A DNA stretch of 64,000 nucleotides from Bacillus sp. RO1 (GTDB lineage Bacteria; Bacillota; Bacilli; Bacillales; Bacillaceae_I): the NCBI RefSeq assembly GCF_012524115.1, contig NZ_JAAZWB010000090.1, forward strand, positions 1 to 64,000. The letters are read 5' to 3'. The number at the start of each line of letters is the position of its first letter. The first letter of the stretch is position 1. The translations under genes and the position numbers were made by a program. The notes below the pieces were generated by a model that was not told where the DNA came from, ran no database searches, and saw only the letters and a list, made by a program, of their open reading frames with translations. Below are positions 9,036-18,131 of the stretch, one piece after another.

Positions 9036-10612
9036 ATCCCTCGCTTTATCAAGTGCAGAAGCCTTGCTTCTACCTCAAGTAGCTTAAAAGGCTTTGTGAC
9101 ATAATCATCCGCTCCAAGCTGCAACGCTTTTTGTATGTCCCTTTCGCTTTTCCTAGAGGTTAACATCATTACTTTAAACTGGTCATGGCGCCTTTCCGAG
9201 CGAAGTCTTTGTAACACTTCCAATCCATCCATTTTCGGCATCATGCCATCAAGAATAATCACATACCGATCCTCACTCTGTAGCCACTCCGATTGCAGAA
9301 AGCTTTTTCCATCCGGAAAAGTTTCTATTTCAATAACCCTATTGGAAGGAAGGGACAGCTTTCCAATCACTTCAGAAAGCATCATTCTAACAATTTCATC
9401 ATCATCAACAATAGCTACCTTGACCTTCTGTGTAACTACTTCTTGGCCTTCATATACCTCGACTCTTGCCCTTCCTTTCTTTTTTGCTTCATAGAGAGCC
9501 TTGTCTGCACGTTCCATTACTCTTTCCAATGACAAACCACCTTCTGAAACCTGAACAACTCCTCCTGAAAAGGAGCAAGTGAATGATTCTTGATTGACTT
9601 GAAAATTTAATTTCATAAAACCATTCAGAAGGCGTTCAACCAGCTTTAATGCTTCCTCCTTAGCCGTATTCGGCAGCAACATAGCAAACTCTTCTCCACC
9701 ATATCTTGCAAACACATCACCAGATCGCATATTTTGCTTCATATACGATGCTAGCCGCTTCAATACCTCGTCACCAACAACATGCCCATATGTATCATTT
9801 ACCTGTTTAAAACAATCGAGATCAATGATTCCTACACTAAACGGCTCTTTTCCTCTTGTAAAGATTGACTGCTGTTTTGCAAAAAATGACTGGAAGTACT
9901 TCCGGTTATACGCCTTTGTGAGTTCATCCACCAACAACAATTCATCATATTGCTTTTTTCTCCCCACTTGCCTTGTAACCCTTACTTCAAACTCTTCTAT
10001 GTCCAAGGGTTTTGACATAAAATCATCTGCTCCGGCACGGTAAGCGTTTAATCGGTTTTCTCTGTTCGGCTGGTTGTCAATTACCATAACAGGTGTCAAC
10101 ATTTGCTGCCCGCTTGCTTGAAGCCTCTCTAACAATGGAAGCCCTTTTTCATCTTTCAATCCCGCATCAATTACCAGACAATCTGGTTTCACATCATAAA
10201 GAGTATCAACGGTCTTTTCAAAGTCTGTACTCACCAATACATGGAAAGACTTGCTCTCAAGATACTCTTTCCATTCAACCAGTAAAGCTGGATCGGGATC
10301 AGCGATAAGGATCCTTGGTTGATCTTTTGTGAGTTTTGTAGTCATCCCTATCTTCTTGCAATAACCGATAACTTCTTGCAAAAATAATTGGCATTCCTCC
10401 AGCTGCCACATTCTTTTTTCAGCAACATCTATCTTTTCATATAACGCTTCTGTTATGTCCCCAAGTTCATCCAGCCCGACTGTCCTAGCAGTCCCTTTTA
10501 TAGAGTGGACAAACCGATATACTTCTTCGTGCGGAACAGCGCTGGCACTGTCTTCCCACTGATCTATTTGATTTAAAATAGTAGCAATTAATTTTGTTTT
10601 ATATTTATCCAA
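9032..10612 (-). CDS. Hpt-REC-GGDEF-REC diguanylate cyclase
   Basis: 526-residue cytoplasmic signalling protein. An Hpt domain has the phospho-histidine at residue 36 (HSIKGTAR). The first receiver (about 103-220) has LVIDAGLKDEKG and MSKPLD, and a GGDEF domain follows (about 225-390). The active site reads YGGEEF, with the inhibitory RxxD site (RSGD) exactly five residues before it. The cyclase should therefore be active and feedback-inhibited by c-di-GMP. A second receiver at the C-terminus has DDDE, ILDGMMPKMDG and VTKPFK. The start is TTG, about eight bases after an AAGG-type site. As first gene it sets the theme of the operon: phosphorelay input controlling c-di-GMP output. Confidence 0.92.
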   Translation of the reverse strand: MDKYKTKLIATILNQIDQWEDSASAVPHEEVYRFVHSIKGTARTVGLDELGDITEALYEKIDVAEKRMWQLEECQLFLQEVIGYCKKIGMTTKLTKDQPRILIADPDPALLVEWKEYLESKSFHVLVSTDFEKTVDTLYDVKPDCLVIDAGLKDEKGLPLLERLQASGQQMLTPVMVIDNQPNRENRLNAYRAGADDFMSKPLDIEEFEVRVTRQVGRKKQYDELLLVDELTKAYNRKYFQSFFAKQQSIFTRGKEPFSVGIIDLDCFKQVNDTYGHVVGDEVLKRLASYMKQNMRSGDVFARYGGEEFAMLLPNTAKEEALKLVERLLNGFMKLNFQVNQESFTCSFSGGVVQVSEGGLSLERVMERADKALYEAKKKGRARVEVYEGQEVVTQKVKVAIVDDDEIVRMMLSEVIGKLSLPSNRVIEIETFPDGKSFLQSEWLQSEDRYVIILDGMMPKMDGLEVLQRLRSERRHDQFKVMMLTSRKSERDIQKALQLGADDYVTKPFKLLEVEARLLHLIKRGM

Positions 10613-10698
10613 TACAGCACAACCTTCCGATAAGACACTCCAGATGAATAGCCTCTAAACTACATATTATATATTAATTATAAAGAGGAATGATTAAG

Positions 10699-10758
10699 AT
10701 GTCATGGATAAATTTTCATAATCACCGTCACAACCCCATCCTTGAATCAATCAATTGA
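10699..10758 (+). CDS. possible 19-residue histidine-rich micropeptide
   Basis: The frame MSWINFHNHRHNPILESIN begins ten bases after AAGAGG and ends ten bases before a strong hairpin. It lies in the otherwise empty gap between two minus-strand genes, and an AT-rich stretch (TATTATATATTAATTATAAAG) stands upstream. Three histidines lie within five residues. The peptide is too short for statistical support and the hairpin has a T run only on the other strand, so this is a weak call. Confidence 0.25.
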   Translation: MSWINFHNHRHNPILESIN

Positions 10759-10767
10759 AGCAATAAA

Positions 10768-10803
10768 AGAAGACACCACTCATTCAGATGAGTGACGCCT
10801 TCT
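10768..10803 (-). terminator. terminator after nupG
   Basis: 16-bp stem (with a few G-U pairs when read on the minus strand), loop of four bases, followed by TTTTATT. It lies about 90 bases past the nucleoside transporter stop codon. Confidence 0.7.
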
Positions 10804-10894
10804 ATTAATATGATATATGGTTGCTTACTACCTGAGAAAATCGTGAGGCTACCGTCCATCAATCCTAGGTACGTCTTCACAATCGTTATTATTC

Positions 10895-12088
10895 TTATAA
10901 AAAAATGCTTACAATAATGGCTGTAATAAAGCTTGCCAGGGTTCCTGCCACGATTGCCTTGAAGCTTAATTTGGATACGGTCTTTTGTTGGGTGGGCTCG
11001 AGGGAACCTAATCCAACAATCAATTGTCCGATGGATGACAGGTTGGCGAAGTTGCAAAGCGCAACGGATAAAATGGCCACAGTTTTTGGTGAAAGGTCAT
11101 TCATGATTGCCGAAAGCTCGTTGAACGCGACAAACTCGTTGACAGAGAGCTTGGTGCCTATAATGGAAGCTGCCCTGAATGCTTCATCCATCGGAATGCC
11201 GATCAGCACTGCTAAGGGATAGAAGACATAGCCGAAAACGGTGGAAAGCTCTGTGTGGAGCAGACCAAGCAGGCCGTTGACCAGTGCCAGAATTCCAATA
11301 AAAGCAATCAGGAGTCCCCCAATATTGATGGCCAGCCTCGTACCGTTCAATGCTCCATCTGCGATTGCTTCGAATACATTGGTATGCGTGGTCTTTCCTA
11401 GTGAGATATCGCCATTTGTTTGGGATTCCTCTGTTTCAGGCTCCATCACTTTGGCAATCACAAGGGAAACGATCGGCACACTGAATACGGAAAGAAGCAG
11501 AAACTTCATATCAATCCCCATCAAGGAATATCCTATCAGTATCGCCCCGCTTGCCGACGCGGTTCCACCAACCATGACAGCAAAAACCTCTGATCGCGTC
11601 AGCTTGATTAGATAAGGCTTGATTAATAACGGAGCTTCCGCCAAGCCCAAAAAGGAGTTGCCGATCGCATTGAACGATTCCACCTTTGTTGTACCTAAAA
11701 CCTTGCCAAGCCCAATCCCGATATATTTTACAAAGAAGGGAATGATGCGCAAATAGTAGAGAGCAGAAATGAGTGCCGAAATAAAAATGATCGCGCCTAG
11801 GACATTAATCGCAAAAACGAAGGTGATGTTGGTCCCTTCCCCAAAAAAACCTCCGAAGACGAACATGATTCCTTCTGTGCTATAATCGATGACCTTCTGT
11901 ACACCGAGCGCCGCATTCTCTAAGATGCTTTGTCCAAAAGGAACCTTCAAAACGAACAAAACAAGTAAAAATTCAATGCTTATCCCTATAATGACCGTGC
12001 GCCATTTAATAGCAGAACGCTTGCTGCTATATAGCCAGGCCAAAAACAGGACACCAATCAAAGAAAAAACGCCATAAATAAAACTCAA
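10895..12088 (-). CDS. nupG: purine nucleoside transporter, CNT/NupC family
   Basis: 397-residue concentrative nucleoside transporter with about nine hydrophobic helices and family motifs GNSFLGLAEAPLLIKPY and GGTASASGAILIGY, plus the C-terminal CNFANLSSIGQLIVGLGSL. It imports nucleosides with a cation. A guanine riboswitch in the leader points to guanosine/inosine as substrate, as for B. subtilis NupG, so the symbol is assigned from family plus regulation. The start is TTG with GGGAGG nine bases upstream. It is a single-gene unit with its own terminator. A pyrimidine-nucleoside NupC would not be expected under guanine control. Confidence 0.85.
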   Translation of the reverse strand: MSFIYGVFSLIGVLFLAWLYSSKRSAIKWRTVIIGISIEFLLVLFVLKVPFGQSILENAALGVQKVIDYSTEGIMFVFGGFFGEGTNITFVFAINVLGAIIFISALISALYYLRIIPFFVKYIGIGLGKVLGTTKVESFNAIGNSFLGLAEAPLLIKPYLIKLTRSEVFAVMVGGTASASGAILIGYSLMGIDMKFLLLSVFSVPIVSLVIAKVMEPETEESQTNGDISLGKTTHTNVFEAIADGALNGTRLAINIGGLLIAFIGILALVNGLLGLLHTELSTVFGYVFYPLAVLIGIPMDEAFRAASIIGTKLSVNEFVAFNELSAIMNDLSPKTVAILSVALCNFANLSSIGQLIVGLGSLEPTQQKTVSKLSFKAIVAGTLASFITAIIVSIFL

Positions 12089-12179
12089 TGCAAGATACCT
12101 CCCAGTGATGTGTTTTCTTCAACGACTGCTTATATCCCCATATAGTCGTATGATGTCAGACAGCTTCAGAGTAAAATAA

Positions 12180-12229
12180 AAAAGCGTATGTGACCTTCTC
12201 CCAAAATAAAGAAAGCCCCATACACTTTT
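12180..12229 (-). terminator. expression-platform terminator of the guanine riboswitch
   Basis: Minus-strand stem AAAAGTGTATG / CATACGCTTTT (one G-U pair) followed by TTTTATTTTA. It lies between the purine aptamer and the nupG start, which is the layout of an OFF switch that terminates transcription when guanine is bound. Confidence 0.8.
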
Positions 12230-12247
12230 CATGCATAGAATGACTTT

Positions 12248-12316
12248 CCTTATAGTCCAGCAATTTAAGGCTGCCAGGTAGAGACTTATGGTCCATATCA
12301 CCATAGTTATATAAGG
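12248..12316 (-). promoter_or_regulatory. guanine (purine-class) riboswitch aptamer
   Basis: Minus strand reads CCTTATATAACTATGG, then CTCTACCTGGCAGCC, then GGACTATAAGG. P1 pairs CCTTATA with TATAAGG, two short hairpins follow, and the conserved CTACC core is present. The specificity base in the 3' junction (GACTA) is C, which selects guanine/hypoxanthine rather than adenine. Confidence 0.9.
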
Positions 12317-12452
12317 AATTCGTATGAAGTTATTTTGACACTTTAACATAGGGAATAACTTTTGCACAATATGAAATACTGAAGCTTATATATTATGAAA
12401 GTTCACACTATCTGTATGGACCACTAGATTTAAGCAATCATCCCCCGAAATA

Positions 12453-12887
12453 TTACTTCACTTTTCTTCTAAGTCGTATAATAGTCTCCTCAGGCTTTAC
12501 ATCTTTCCCGATTTGCTCCTGCCTTTTCAAAATGTCCCTGATTTCTGTAAGCAATTCTAAATTCGTGATAGCCTTAACCTTGTATTCTTTCTTCTCTTTT
12601 CTCCGCCCGTATCTATTAAAAATCTTAATGACAGTAAAAATAGCCACCGACACCAGGAGGAAATCCATCATCGATTGGATGAACTTCCCATAAAAGACAA
12701 ATGCCCCTCCAACCCGGAAATAAAGAGCCTCCAGATTCACTCCCCCTACAATGATCCCTATGATCGGCATGATCATATCCTCTACAAGGGAATTGACGAT
12801 ATTATTAAAAGAAGCACCAATGATCACCGCTATCGCCAGCTCAAAAACGTTTCCTCTTGAGATAAATTCTTTAAACTCCGACCACAT
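12453..12887 (-). CDS. mscL: large-conductance mechanosensitive channel
   Basis: 144-residue MscL: N-terminal amphipathic MWSEFKEFISRGN, TM1 VFELAIAVIIGASFNNIVNSL with the glycine/alanine gate, a periplasmic loop, TM2 around FIQSMMDFLLVSVAIFTVIKIF, and a charged C-terminal bundle. It opens on membrane tension after osmotic downshock and releases solutes. A start seven codons upstream is open, but the Met-Trp start matches the family N-terminus and follows a G-rich ribosome site. It is a single gene, downstream of rlmD's terminator in transcription order. Confidence 0.95.
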   Translation of the reverse strand: MWSEFKEFISRGNVFELAIAVIIGASFNNIVNSLVEDMIMPIIGIIVGGVNLEALYFRVGGAFVFYGKFIQSMMDFLLVSVAIFTVIKIFNRYGRRKEKKEYKVKAITNLELLTEIRDILKRQEQIGKDVKPEETIIRLRRKVK

Positions 12888-12971
12888 ACCCCCACCCTCA
12901 CAATCCACATTTTCTACAATCTATATGTGGGGAAGGGGGAGATATGTCCAAAACATATGGATAATAGAAAA

Positions 12972-13004
12972 ACAGCCTGATTCCCGTTAAAGAAATCAGG
13001 CTGT
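12972..13004 (-). terminator. terminator after rlmD
   Basis: 11-bp perfect stem ACAGCCTGATT / AATCAGGCTGT, loop of 11, then TTTTTC on the minus strand. It lies 26 bases past the stop codon. A second small hairpin (GCAAC / GTTGC) overlaps the stop region. Confidence 0.8.
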
Positions 13005-13029
13005 GGTATAAAAAGAAAGCAACCTCCTT

Positions 13030-14442
13030 TTAGTTGCCTTCTTTTTTTATTAATTTCGCCACACTTTCCACATGAGCGGTTTGTGGAAACATATCCACAG
13101 GTTGGATCCAATCTACTTTATACTTCCTACTTAAGAACTGAATATCTTTTGCAAGTGTGGATGGATTGCAGGAAACATAAACAAAATTCTTCGGTTCTAC
13201 GTCTAGGACGGTCTTCATGAAAGTCTCGTCCAAGCCTGTACGTGGTGGATCCACAACAATAGTGTCTGGTCTCCAGCCTTCTTTTACCCATTTTGGCAGC
13301 CATTTCTCTGCTTTTCCTGCCACATATTTCATATTCGTATAGCCATGGTGTTTGGCATTTTCTTTTGCATCTTCAATGGATTCTGCAATAGTGTCCATGC
13401 CGCGAACCTCACCTGCTCCATCTGCCAGCCAAAGGCCGATGGTTCCCACTCCACAGTAAGCATCGACGACTTTTTCTTTTCCCGTCAATTGTGCGGCTTC
13501 TTTTACTAAATCATAAAGCTTGACTGTCTGAACAGGGTTTAACTGGAAGAATGCTCGTGCGCTCAATTCAAAGGAAACATCTCCAAGCGTTTCCTGAATC
13601 ACTTTTTCTCCGCTTAAATGAATCGTTTCTTCACCGAAAATAAGAGAGGTTTTTCTGCCGTTTATGTTTTGCATGATGCTTTTCACTTTTGGCAACCGTT
13701 TTTGAATTTCCTCTACTACTAACTGTTTTCGAGGCAATTTTTCATCAGTCGTTATGAGTACCACTTGAATTTCTCCTGTGGAAAAACCGACTCTTGTCAT
13801 GATGGTGCGAACAGATGGCTGCCCCTTTTTCTCATTCTGAACAGGAATATTGAAATCTTGAAGAATTTTTTTGACCGTGTTGGTTACTTCAGTTGTAGCA
13901 CTGTGCTGGACGATACAATTATCGATATCGATCAACTTGTGCGAGTTGGCACCGTAAAGGCCAGCGATTACTTTTTCCTTTTGCTTGCCAACCTGGAACT
14001 GACTCTTATTTCGGTAATACCACGGGTCTTCCATACCGATGGTGGGTTTAATGTTGAGTTTATTCACATTCAGCTTTGTATGGCGTTCTAGTGACTGTAT
14101 GATGATATCGCGTTTCAAGGTTAACTGTTGGTCGTATTTTAAATGCTGCAGCTGACAGCCTCCGCACTGCTCATAAATAGGGCAAGGCGGTGTAGTTCGA
14201 TGTGGGGATTTACTTCTGAACTTCTTGATTTTCGCTTCCGCAAACTTGTTTTTCACGTCTGTCACTTCCGCCACGACCACTTCTTCCGGTAGTGCTCCCG
14301 GGACAAACACCACTTGCTTTTTAAAATAGCCCACACCTTCTCCGTTAATCCCCAAACGCTTAATTGTCAGCGGAAAAGTTTGGCCCACTTTCATATCGAC
14401 ATTGGATTGTTGTTGCTTGTTGTAAGGTTTCTTCGTTTTCAT
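13030..14442 (-). CDS. rlmD: 23S rRNA (uracil-C5)-methyltransferase, RlmD/RlmCD family
   Basis: 470 residues. An N-terminal TRAM RNA-binding domain (about 15-70) precedes an iron-sulfur cysteine cluster [14 protein letters not shown]. The SAM-binding motif [14 protein letters not shown] and the catalytic regions VDPPRTGLD and [11 protein letters not shown] follow, with the nucleophilic cysteine in SCNP. It methylates C5 of a uridine in 23S rRNA. It is most similar in layout to B. subtilis YfjO, whose neighbour is also the yfjP glycosylase. The ATG overlaps the upstream stop (ATGA), so the two genes are coupled. Paralogues (RlmCD/YefA) exist in bacilli, so the exact target base is uncertain. 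Confidence 0.88.
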   Translation of the reverse strand: MKTKKPYNKQQQSNVDMKVGQTFPLTIKRLGINGEGVGYFKKQVVFVPGALPEEVVVAEVTDVKNKFAEAKIKKFRSKSPHRTTPPCPIYEQCGGCQLQHLKYDQQLTLKRDIIIQSLERHTKLNVNKLNIKPTIGMEDPWYYRNKSQFQVGKQKEKVIAGLYGANSHKLIDIDNCIVQHSATTEVTNTVKKILQDFNIPVQNEKKGQPSVRTIMTRVGFSTGEIQVVLITTDEKLPRKQLVVEEIQKRLPKVKSIMQNINGRKTSLIFGEETIHLSGEKVIQETLGDVSFELSARAFFQLNPVQTVKLYDLVKEAAQLTGKEKVVDAYCGVGTIGLWLADGAGEVRGMDTIAESIEDAKENAKHHGYTNMKYVAGKAEKWLPKWVKEGWRPDTIVVDPPRTGLDETFMKTVLDVEPKNFVYVSCNPSTLAKDIQFLSRKYKVDWIQPVDMFPQTAHVESVAKLIKKEGN

Positions 14443-15329
14443 TTCACTAACTCCTCAGCTTGCGGTTCGATGCTTCTCCAAAGGTAAAGGGAAGCATAGC
14501 TTAAATATGGTTCCCAGTCCTTCGCCCACTCCTGCATCTGCAGAACAGTAGGCTTTTGGTCGAGTCCTTTTAATTTTTTCAAGGCATTCTGGATGCCAAT
14601 ATCTGCGATTGGAAATAGATTTGGCCTCCCTAGTCCAAATAGAAGCAGGTTTTGGACAGTCCATGGGCCGATTCCTCTTACTTTTACAAGTTCTTTTAGT
14701 ATTTCTTCATCCGTTTTTTGGTCCAAATTGTAAAGTGGCAAGTCGCCATTTGCAACCAGTTTGGAGGTGTCTATAATATATTCCGCTTTTCTGCGGCTCA
14801 TTTTCAGTTCAGTGATTTGCTCGTAATCAAGCTCTGCCACATCTTCTGGCTTAGGATAGAACCAAACTCCTTCTTTTTCAAAACCGAATGTATGCACAAA
14901 ACGTTGCGTCAACGTATGTGCGAATTTCATGTTGACCTGCTGATGAATAATGCATTTCATTAGACAGTGGTAAAGGTCAAAGTCGAGTACGAGTGGCGTC
15001 CCTTCGTGCTCTTGAAAAATAATAGCGAGATCTGTTTTGGAAAAATGATTTGCGATGTCTTGAAGCGGCTTGTCCCATTGGAAAATAGTTTTGATGTGCT
15101 GAATATCCATATCTGTCAGCGTTACTGTACTAGATAATTGAAAGCTCGGGTTTTGTTTCGTCCCTGTCGCCTGCACTGCTATCACAATTGGAGCTTCTCC
15201 CTGATACATCGGTACTTTTATAGAGCGCGCCTTATGATCAACGACCATTAGCGGATCAATAGATAACCGCTGCAACACTCTGTCAAAATCATAGGGTCCA
15301 TTTATCTTTATCTTAACCAACTTCCCCAC
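14439..15329 (-). CDS. DNA-3-methyladenine glycosylase, HhH-GPD family (YfjP/AlkA-like)
   Basis: 296-residue base-excision repair enzyme. An AlkA-like N-terminal domain is followed by the HhH-GPD fold, with the hairpin [19 protein letters not shown] and the catalytic aspartate a few residues later in PIADIGIQ. It removes alkylated purines such as 3-methyladenine. It overlaps the methyltransferase gene by 4 bp, the same pairing as yfjP-yfjO in B. subtilis. The GTG start has AAAGGA only two bases away. A TTG three codons later has better spacing, so the N-terminus is uncertain by three residues. Confidence 0.85.
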   Translation of the reverse strand: MGKLVKIKINGPYDFDRVLQRLSIDPLMVVDHKARSIKVPMYQGEAPIVIAVQATGTKQNPSFQLSSTVTLTDMDIQHIKTIFQWDKPLQDIANHFSKTDLAIIFQEHEGTPLVLDFDLYHCLMKCIIHQQVNMKFAHTLTQRFVHTFGFEKEGVWFYPKPEDVAELDYEQITELKMSRRKAEYIIDTSKLVANGDLPLYNLDQKTDEEILKELVKVRGIGPWTVQNLLLFGLGRPNLFPIADIGIQNALKKLKGLDQKPTVLQMQEWAKDWEPYLSYASLYLWRSIEPQAEELVK

Positions 15330-15414
15330 CGTCCTTTATCTACTTTCCCAATTATAACGGCTTTCTTGTGTGTTGCCAAACAAGGGTGGTGCGGGAAGAG
15401 GAACAATCAGAAAA

Positions 15415-15440
15415 ACTCCTTTGCTAGTGGGCGAAGGAGT
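15415..15440 (-). terminator. terminator at the end of pdaA
   Basis: Stem ACTCCTT / AAGGAGT with a 12-base loop, followed by TTTTTC on the minus strand. It touches the last base of the pdaA stop codon. Confidence 0.7.
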
Positions 15441-16255
15441 CAGTTTTCCTGTATAAGCAAAATGGGATTGGGAATAGTATGTTGTGCAGCGATTTCATCC
15501 AGGCTTTTAAATTCATAACCTTGTTTACGAAGGTCGTCAATGACCTTTTCCATCGCTTCTGCATTGTCTTTGGATACAGTGTGAAGAAGAAGTATCGCAC
15601 CAGGATGTATTTGAGCCATGATATTATCATAAGAGTATTTCCAGCCTTTTTGCTGGTCGGTATGCCAATCAACATAAGCCAGGGACCAGAAGACGTGCTG
15701 ATAACCCATTTGGTTGGCAAGTGCCAGTGTTCGATCACTGAATGTTCCACGGGGCGGCCTTAAATAGGTCATATTATCAAGACCTGTAATGTTTTTGTAC
15801 TCTTCTTTAATCATGTCGAGCTCTTTTTTAAAGCGAACATCGTTTACTTGTGTCATATCAGGATGATGCCAGCTGTGATTCCCAACGATATGGCCTTCAT
15901 TGACCATTCTTTTTACAAGATCAGGCTGGTCTTTAAGGTAATACCCTGTTACGAAAAAAGCTGCAGGTACTTTTTTCTCTTTAAGTACATCCAATACTTT
16001 TTCGGTGTATCCATTCTCATAGCCATTATCAAAAGTAAGGTATATTTCTTTTTTGGTTGTATCGCCAAGGTAAAAGGCGTTATGCTTCTTTAAAAGTTCA
16101 TTGTATTTTTGCCCTGCATCAGGCGGCTCATGGTTTTGACTCTTTTTGAACCCCCAATGAAGCGTGGTAGTGGAATAGGTGTCCGCTTGGCTTAAATGCG
16201 GAATGATGAAAAGTGCAACAACAGTAATAATTAGGATATTAAGTAATTTTCGCAT
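15440..16255 (-). CDS. pdaA: peptidoglycan MurNAc deacetylase PdaA (sporulation cortex)
   Basis: About 271 residues. Signal peptide MRKLLNILIITVVALF to LSQA, then the PdaA-specific stretch LHWGFKKSQNHEPPDAG. The NodB polysaccharide-deacetylase motifs follow: LTFDNGYENGYT (catalytic Asp and metal Asp/Asn region), HSWHHPD (metal histidines) and RPPRGTFS, and near the C-terminus LLLHTVSKDNAEA. It acts outside the cell (in the spore, across the forespore membrane), removing the N-acetyl of MurNAc during muramic-delta-lactam formation in cortex. That marks an endospore former. The Met chosen has GGAAGGAGG 13 bases upstream. A Met eight codons earlier overlaps that site. Confidence 0.92.
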   Translation of the reverse strand: MRKLLNILIITVVALFIIPHLSQADTYSTTTLHWGFKKSQNHEPPDAGQKYNELLKKHNAFYLGDTTKKEIYLTFDNGYENGYTEKVLDVLKEKKVPAAFFVTGYYLKDQPDLVKRMVNEGHIVGNHSWHHPDMTQVNDVRFKKELDMIKEEYKNITGLDNMTYLRPPRGTFSDRTLALANQMGYQHVFWSLAYVDWHTDQQKGWKYSYDNIMAQIHPGAILLLHTVSKDNAEAMEKVIDDLRKQGYEFKSLDEIAAQHTIPNPILLIQEN

Positions 16256-16360
16256 GATGATGGTGTTTCCTCCTTCCATAATTCTAATCTCTAGCTACTA
16301 TTATGTTTCGTTTGGAAATAGGGATTGATACGGTGTATTGTTTTCCAATTAAATTAAAAA

Positions 16361-16393
16361 ACGGTTCGATAACCTTCTTGGTCACCGAACCGT
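16361..16393 (-). terminator. terminator after class I fumarase
   Basis: Stem ACGGTTCG / CGAACCGT extended by an inner GTGACC / GGTTAT pairing, then TTTTTTAATTT on the minus strand, 14 bases past the stop. Confidence 0.85.
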
Positions 16394-16406
16394 CAATTAT
16401 AAAAAT

Positions 16407-17948
16407 TTAGTTAAACACTCTATCCTTAAACTGTGCAAGCTTTTCTAAAGAAGACTTCTCTACATCCGCATGCAAGCTGTTGCCATGCGAATCCATCGTT
16501 ACTACTGCTGTAAAGCCTTCAACATTCAAGTGCCACATTGCTTCTGGAATACCAAACTCCATCAGGTCTACCCCATCAACACCCTTAATACAGTCCGCAT
16601 AATATTGTGCCGCTCCGCCGATGGCATTTAAGTAAACGCCGCCGTGCTCTTCCAGGGCTTTCAATGTTTTCGCACCCATTCCACCTTTACCCATGACCGC
16701 ACGTATACCGAACTTCTTCATAATATCCCCTTGGTAAGGCTCCTCGCGAATACTTGTCGTTGGTCCTGCTGCTTTTACATGCCAGTTTCCTTGGTCATCT
16801 TTTAGCATAACCGGGCCACAGTGATAAATGATTTGTCCGTCTAAATCAACTGGGGCATCATTGTCGCTCAAGTGTTTATGGATCGCGTCGCGGCCAGTGT
16901 ACATTCTACCATTAATGCGAACCACGTCGCCCACCTTTAACGAACGAATTTTCTCTTCCGTAATTGGCGCTTCTAGAACAATTTCACTTGCTTCAGAAGT
17001 TGCTGCCACTTCCTCTTGCTCTGCCAACTCTTTTGAGAAATCGATCATTTCTCCTTCCTGATAAAACCACTCGTTAATCTCACCAGTTTCCGGACTGATT
17101 TTCACTCCTAAGCGGCGGTATGCCCAGCAATTATACGCAACTGATACGAAAAAGCTAGCTGGAATACGATGCGCAACCCCAACCTTACAGCCAAGCAATG
17201 TCGTTTCGCCACCGAAGCCCATGGTTCCAATGCCAAGCTTATTGGCATTTTCCATTACATACTCTTCAAGTTCTTTCAATTCAGGTACTGTGTTCTCGTC
17301 ATCGAGGCTGCGGAATAGCTGTTCTTTCGCAAGCTCATAACCGGAAGTGCGGTCGCCGCCAATCCCAACACCGATAACACCGGCGCTACAGCCCTGTCCT
17401 TGCGCCTGGTAAACAGAATGCATGACACACTTGCGGATACCATCCAGGTCACGACCAGCACGGCCAAGCCCTTCAAGCTCGCATGGCAAGCTGTACTGAA
17501 TATTTTTGTTCTCACAGCCTCCGCCTTTTAGAATAAGGCGCGCATCAATAAAATCCTTTTCCCACTGTTCAAATTTAATGACAGGAACTCCATCGCCAAG
17601 GTTGTCCCCACTGTTTGCACCAGTCAAGGAGTCCACTGAATTAGGACGCAGCTTTCCATCCTTTGTAGCCTGGACAATCGCTTCTTTAATTACCTTTTTA
17701 ATTTCCAGTTGGTTTACTCCAACAGGTGTTTTTATTTTAAATGTAGGCAGTCCTGTGTCCTGACAGATCGGAGACACATTTTCATCCGCCATCGTAATAT
17801 TATTTGTAATTGTAGCAAGTGACATTGCTGCTCGTGTTCCTGCACTCTCACTAAGCTTTGCTTTAGCAATCGCACGGCGTACATCTTTAGGCAGCTTTGT
17901 AGAGGTTTCTACGATCAAGTCATACATGCTCTCATATAATTTATTCAT
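16407..17948 (-). CDS. fumA: class I fumarate hydratase ([4Fe-4S] type)
   Basis: 513 residues covering both alpha and beta parts in one chain: PICQDTGLPTF, GGGCENKN and CVMHSVYQAQGQGCSAGVIGVGIGG carry the cluster cysteines, and the C-terminal beta domain has TGRDAIHKHL, GPTTSIREEPYQG and GKGGMG. It interconverts fumarate and L-malate in the TCA cycle. This oxygen-sensitive form is unrelated to FumC, which is the only fumarase in B. subtilis. GAGGGAG precedes the ATG and a terminator follows. A tartrate dehydratase is a related possibility, but the full-length fused architecture favours fumarase. Confidence 0.9.
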   Translation of the reverse strand: MNKLYESMYDLIVETSTKLPKDVRRAIAKAKLSESAGTRAAMSLATITNNITMADENVSPICQDTGLPTFKIKTPVGVNQLEIKKVIKEAIVQATKDGKLRPNSVDSLTGANSGDNLGDGVPVIKFEQWEKDFIDARLILKGGGCENKNIQYSLPCELEGLGRAGRDLDGIRKCVMHSVYQAQGQGCSAGVIGVGIGGDRTSGYELAKEQLFRSLDDENTVPELKELEEYVMENANKLGIGTMGFGGETTLLGCKVGVAHRIPASFFVSVAYNCWAYRRLGVKISPETGEINEWFYQEGEMIDFSKELAEQEEVAATSEASEIVLEAPITEEKIRSLKVGDVVRINGRMYTGRDAIHKHLSDNDAPVDLDGQIIYHCGPVMLKDDQGNWHVKAAGPTTSIREEPYQGDIMKKFGIRAVMGKGGMGAKTLKALEEHGGVYLNAIGGAAQYYADCIKGVDGVDLMEFGIPEAMWHLNVEGFTAVVTMDSHGNSLHADVEKSSLEKLAQFKDRVFN

Positions 17949-18131
17949 CTTTAACTCCCTCTCCTATCCCCAGTTGAAAAGTTATCTACGTTTCTTTTAT
18001 ACATTCTTCATTATACTTGATCTAATTAGAAGGATAAAGCACTTTGTAACCGATTCCATCAAAACCCTGAGAGCTGTTGGATTTTTGTGGTAAAGTGGGA
18101 TAAAGATACATGAGAGATGGGAGATACAAAC

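Noticed and set aside
10728-11057. 109-codon minus-strand frame at the 3' end of nupG
   Set aside because: It overlaps nupG in another frame and spans its terminator; no ribosome site.
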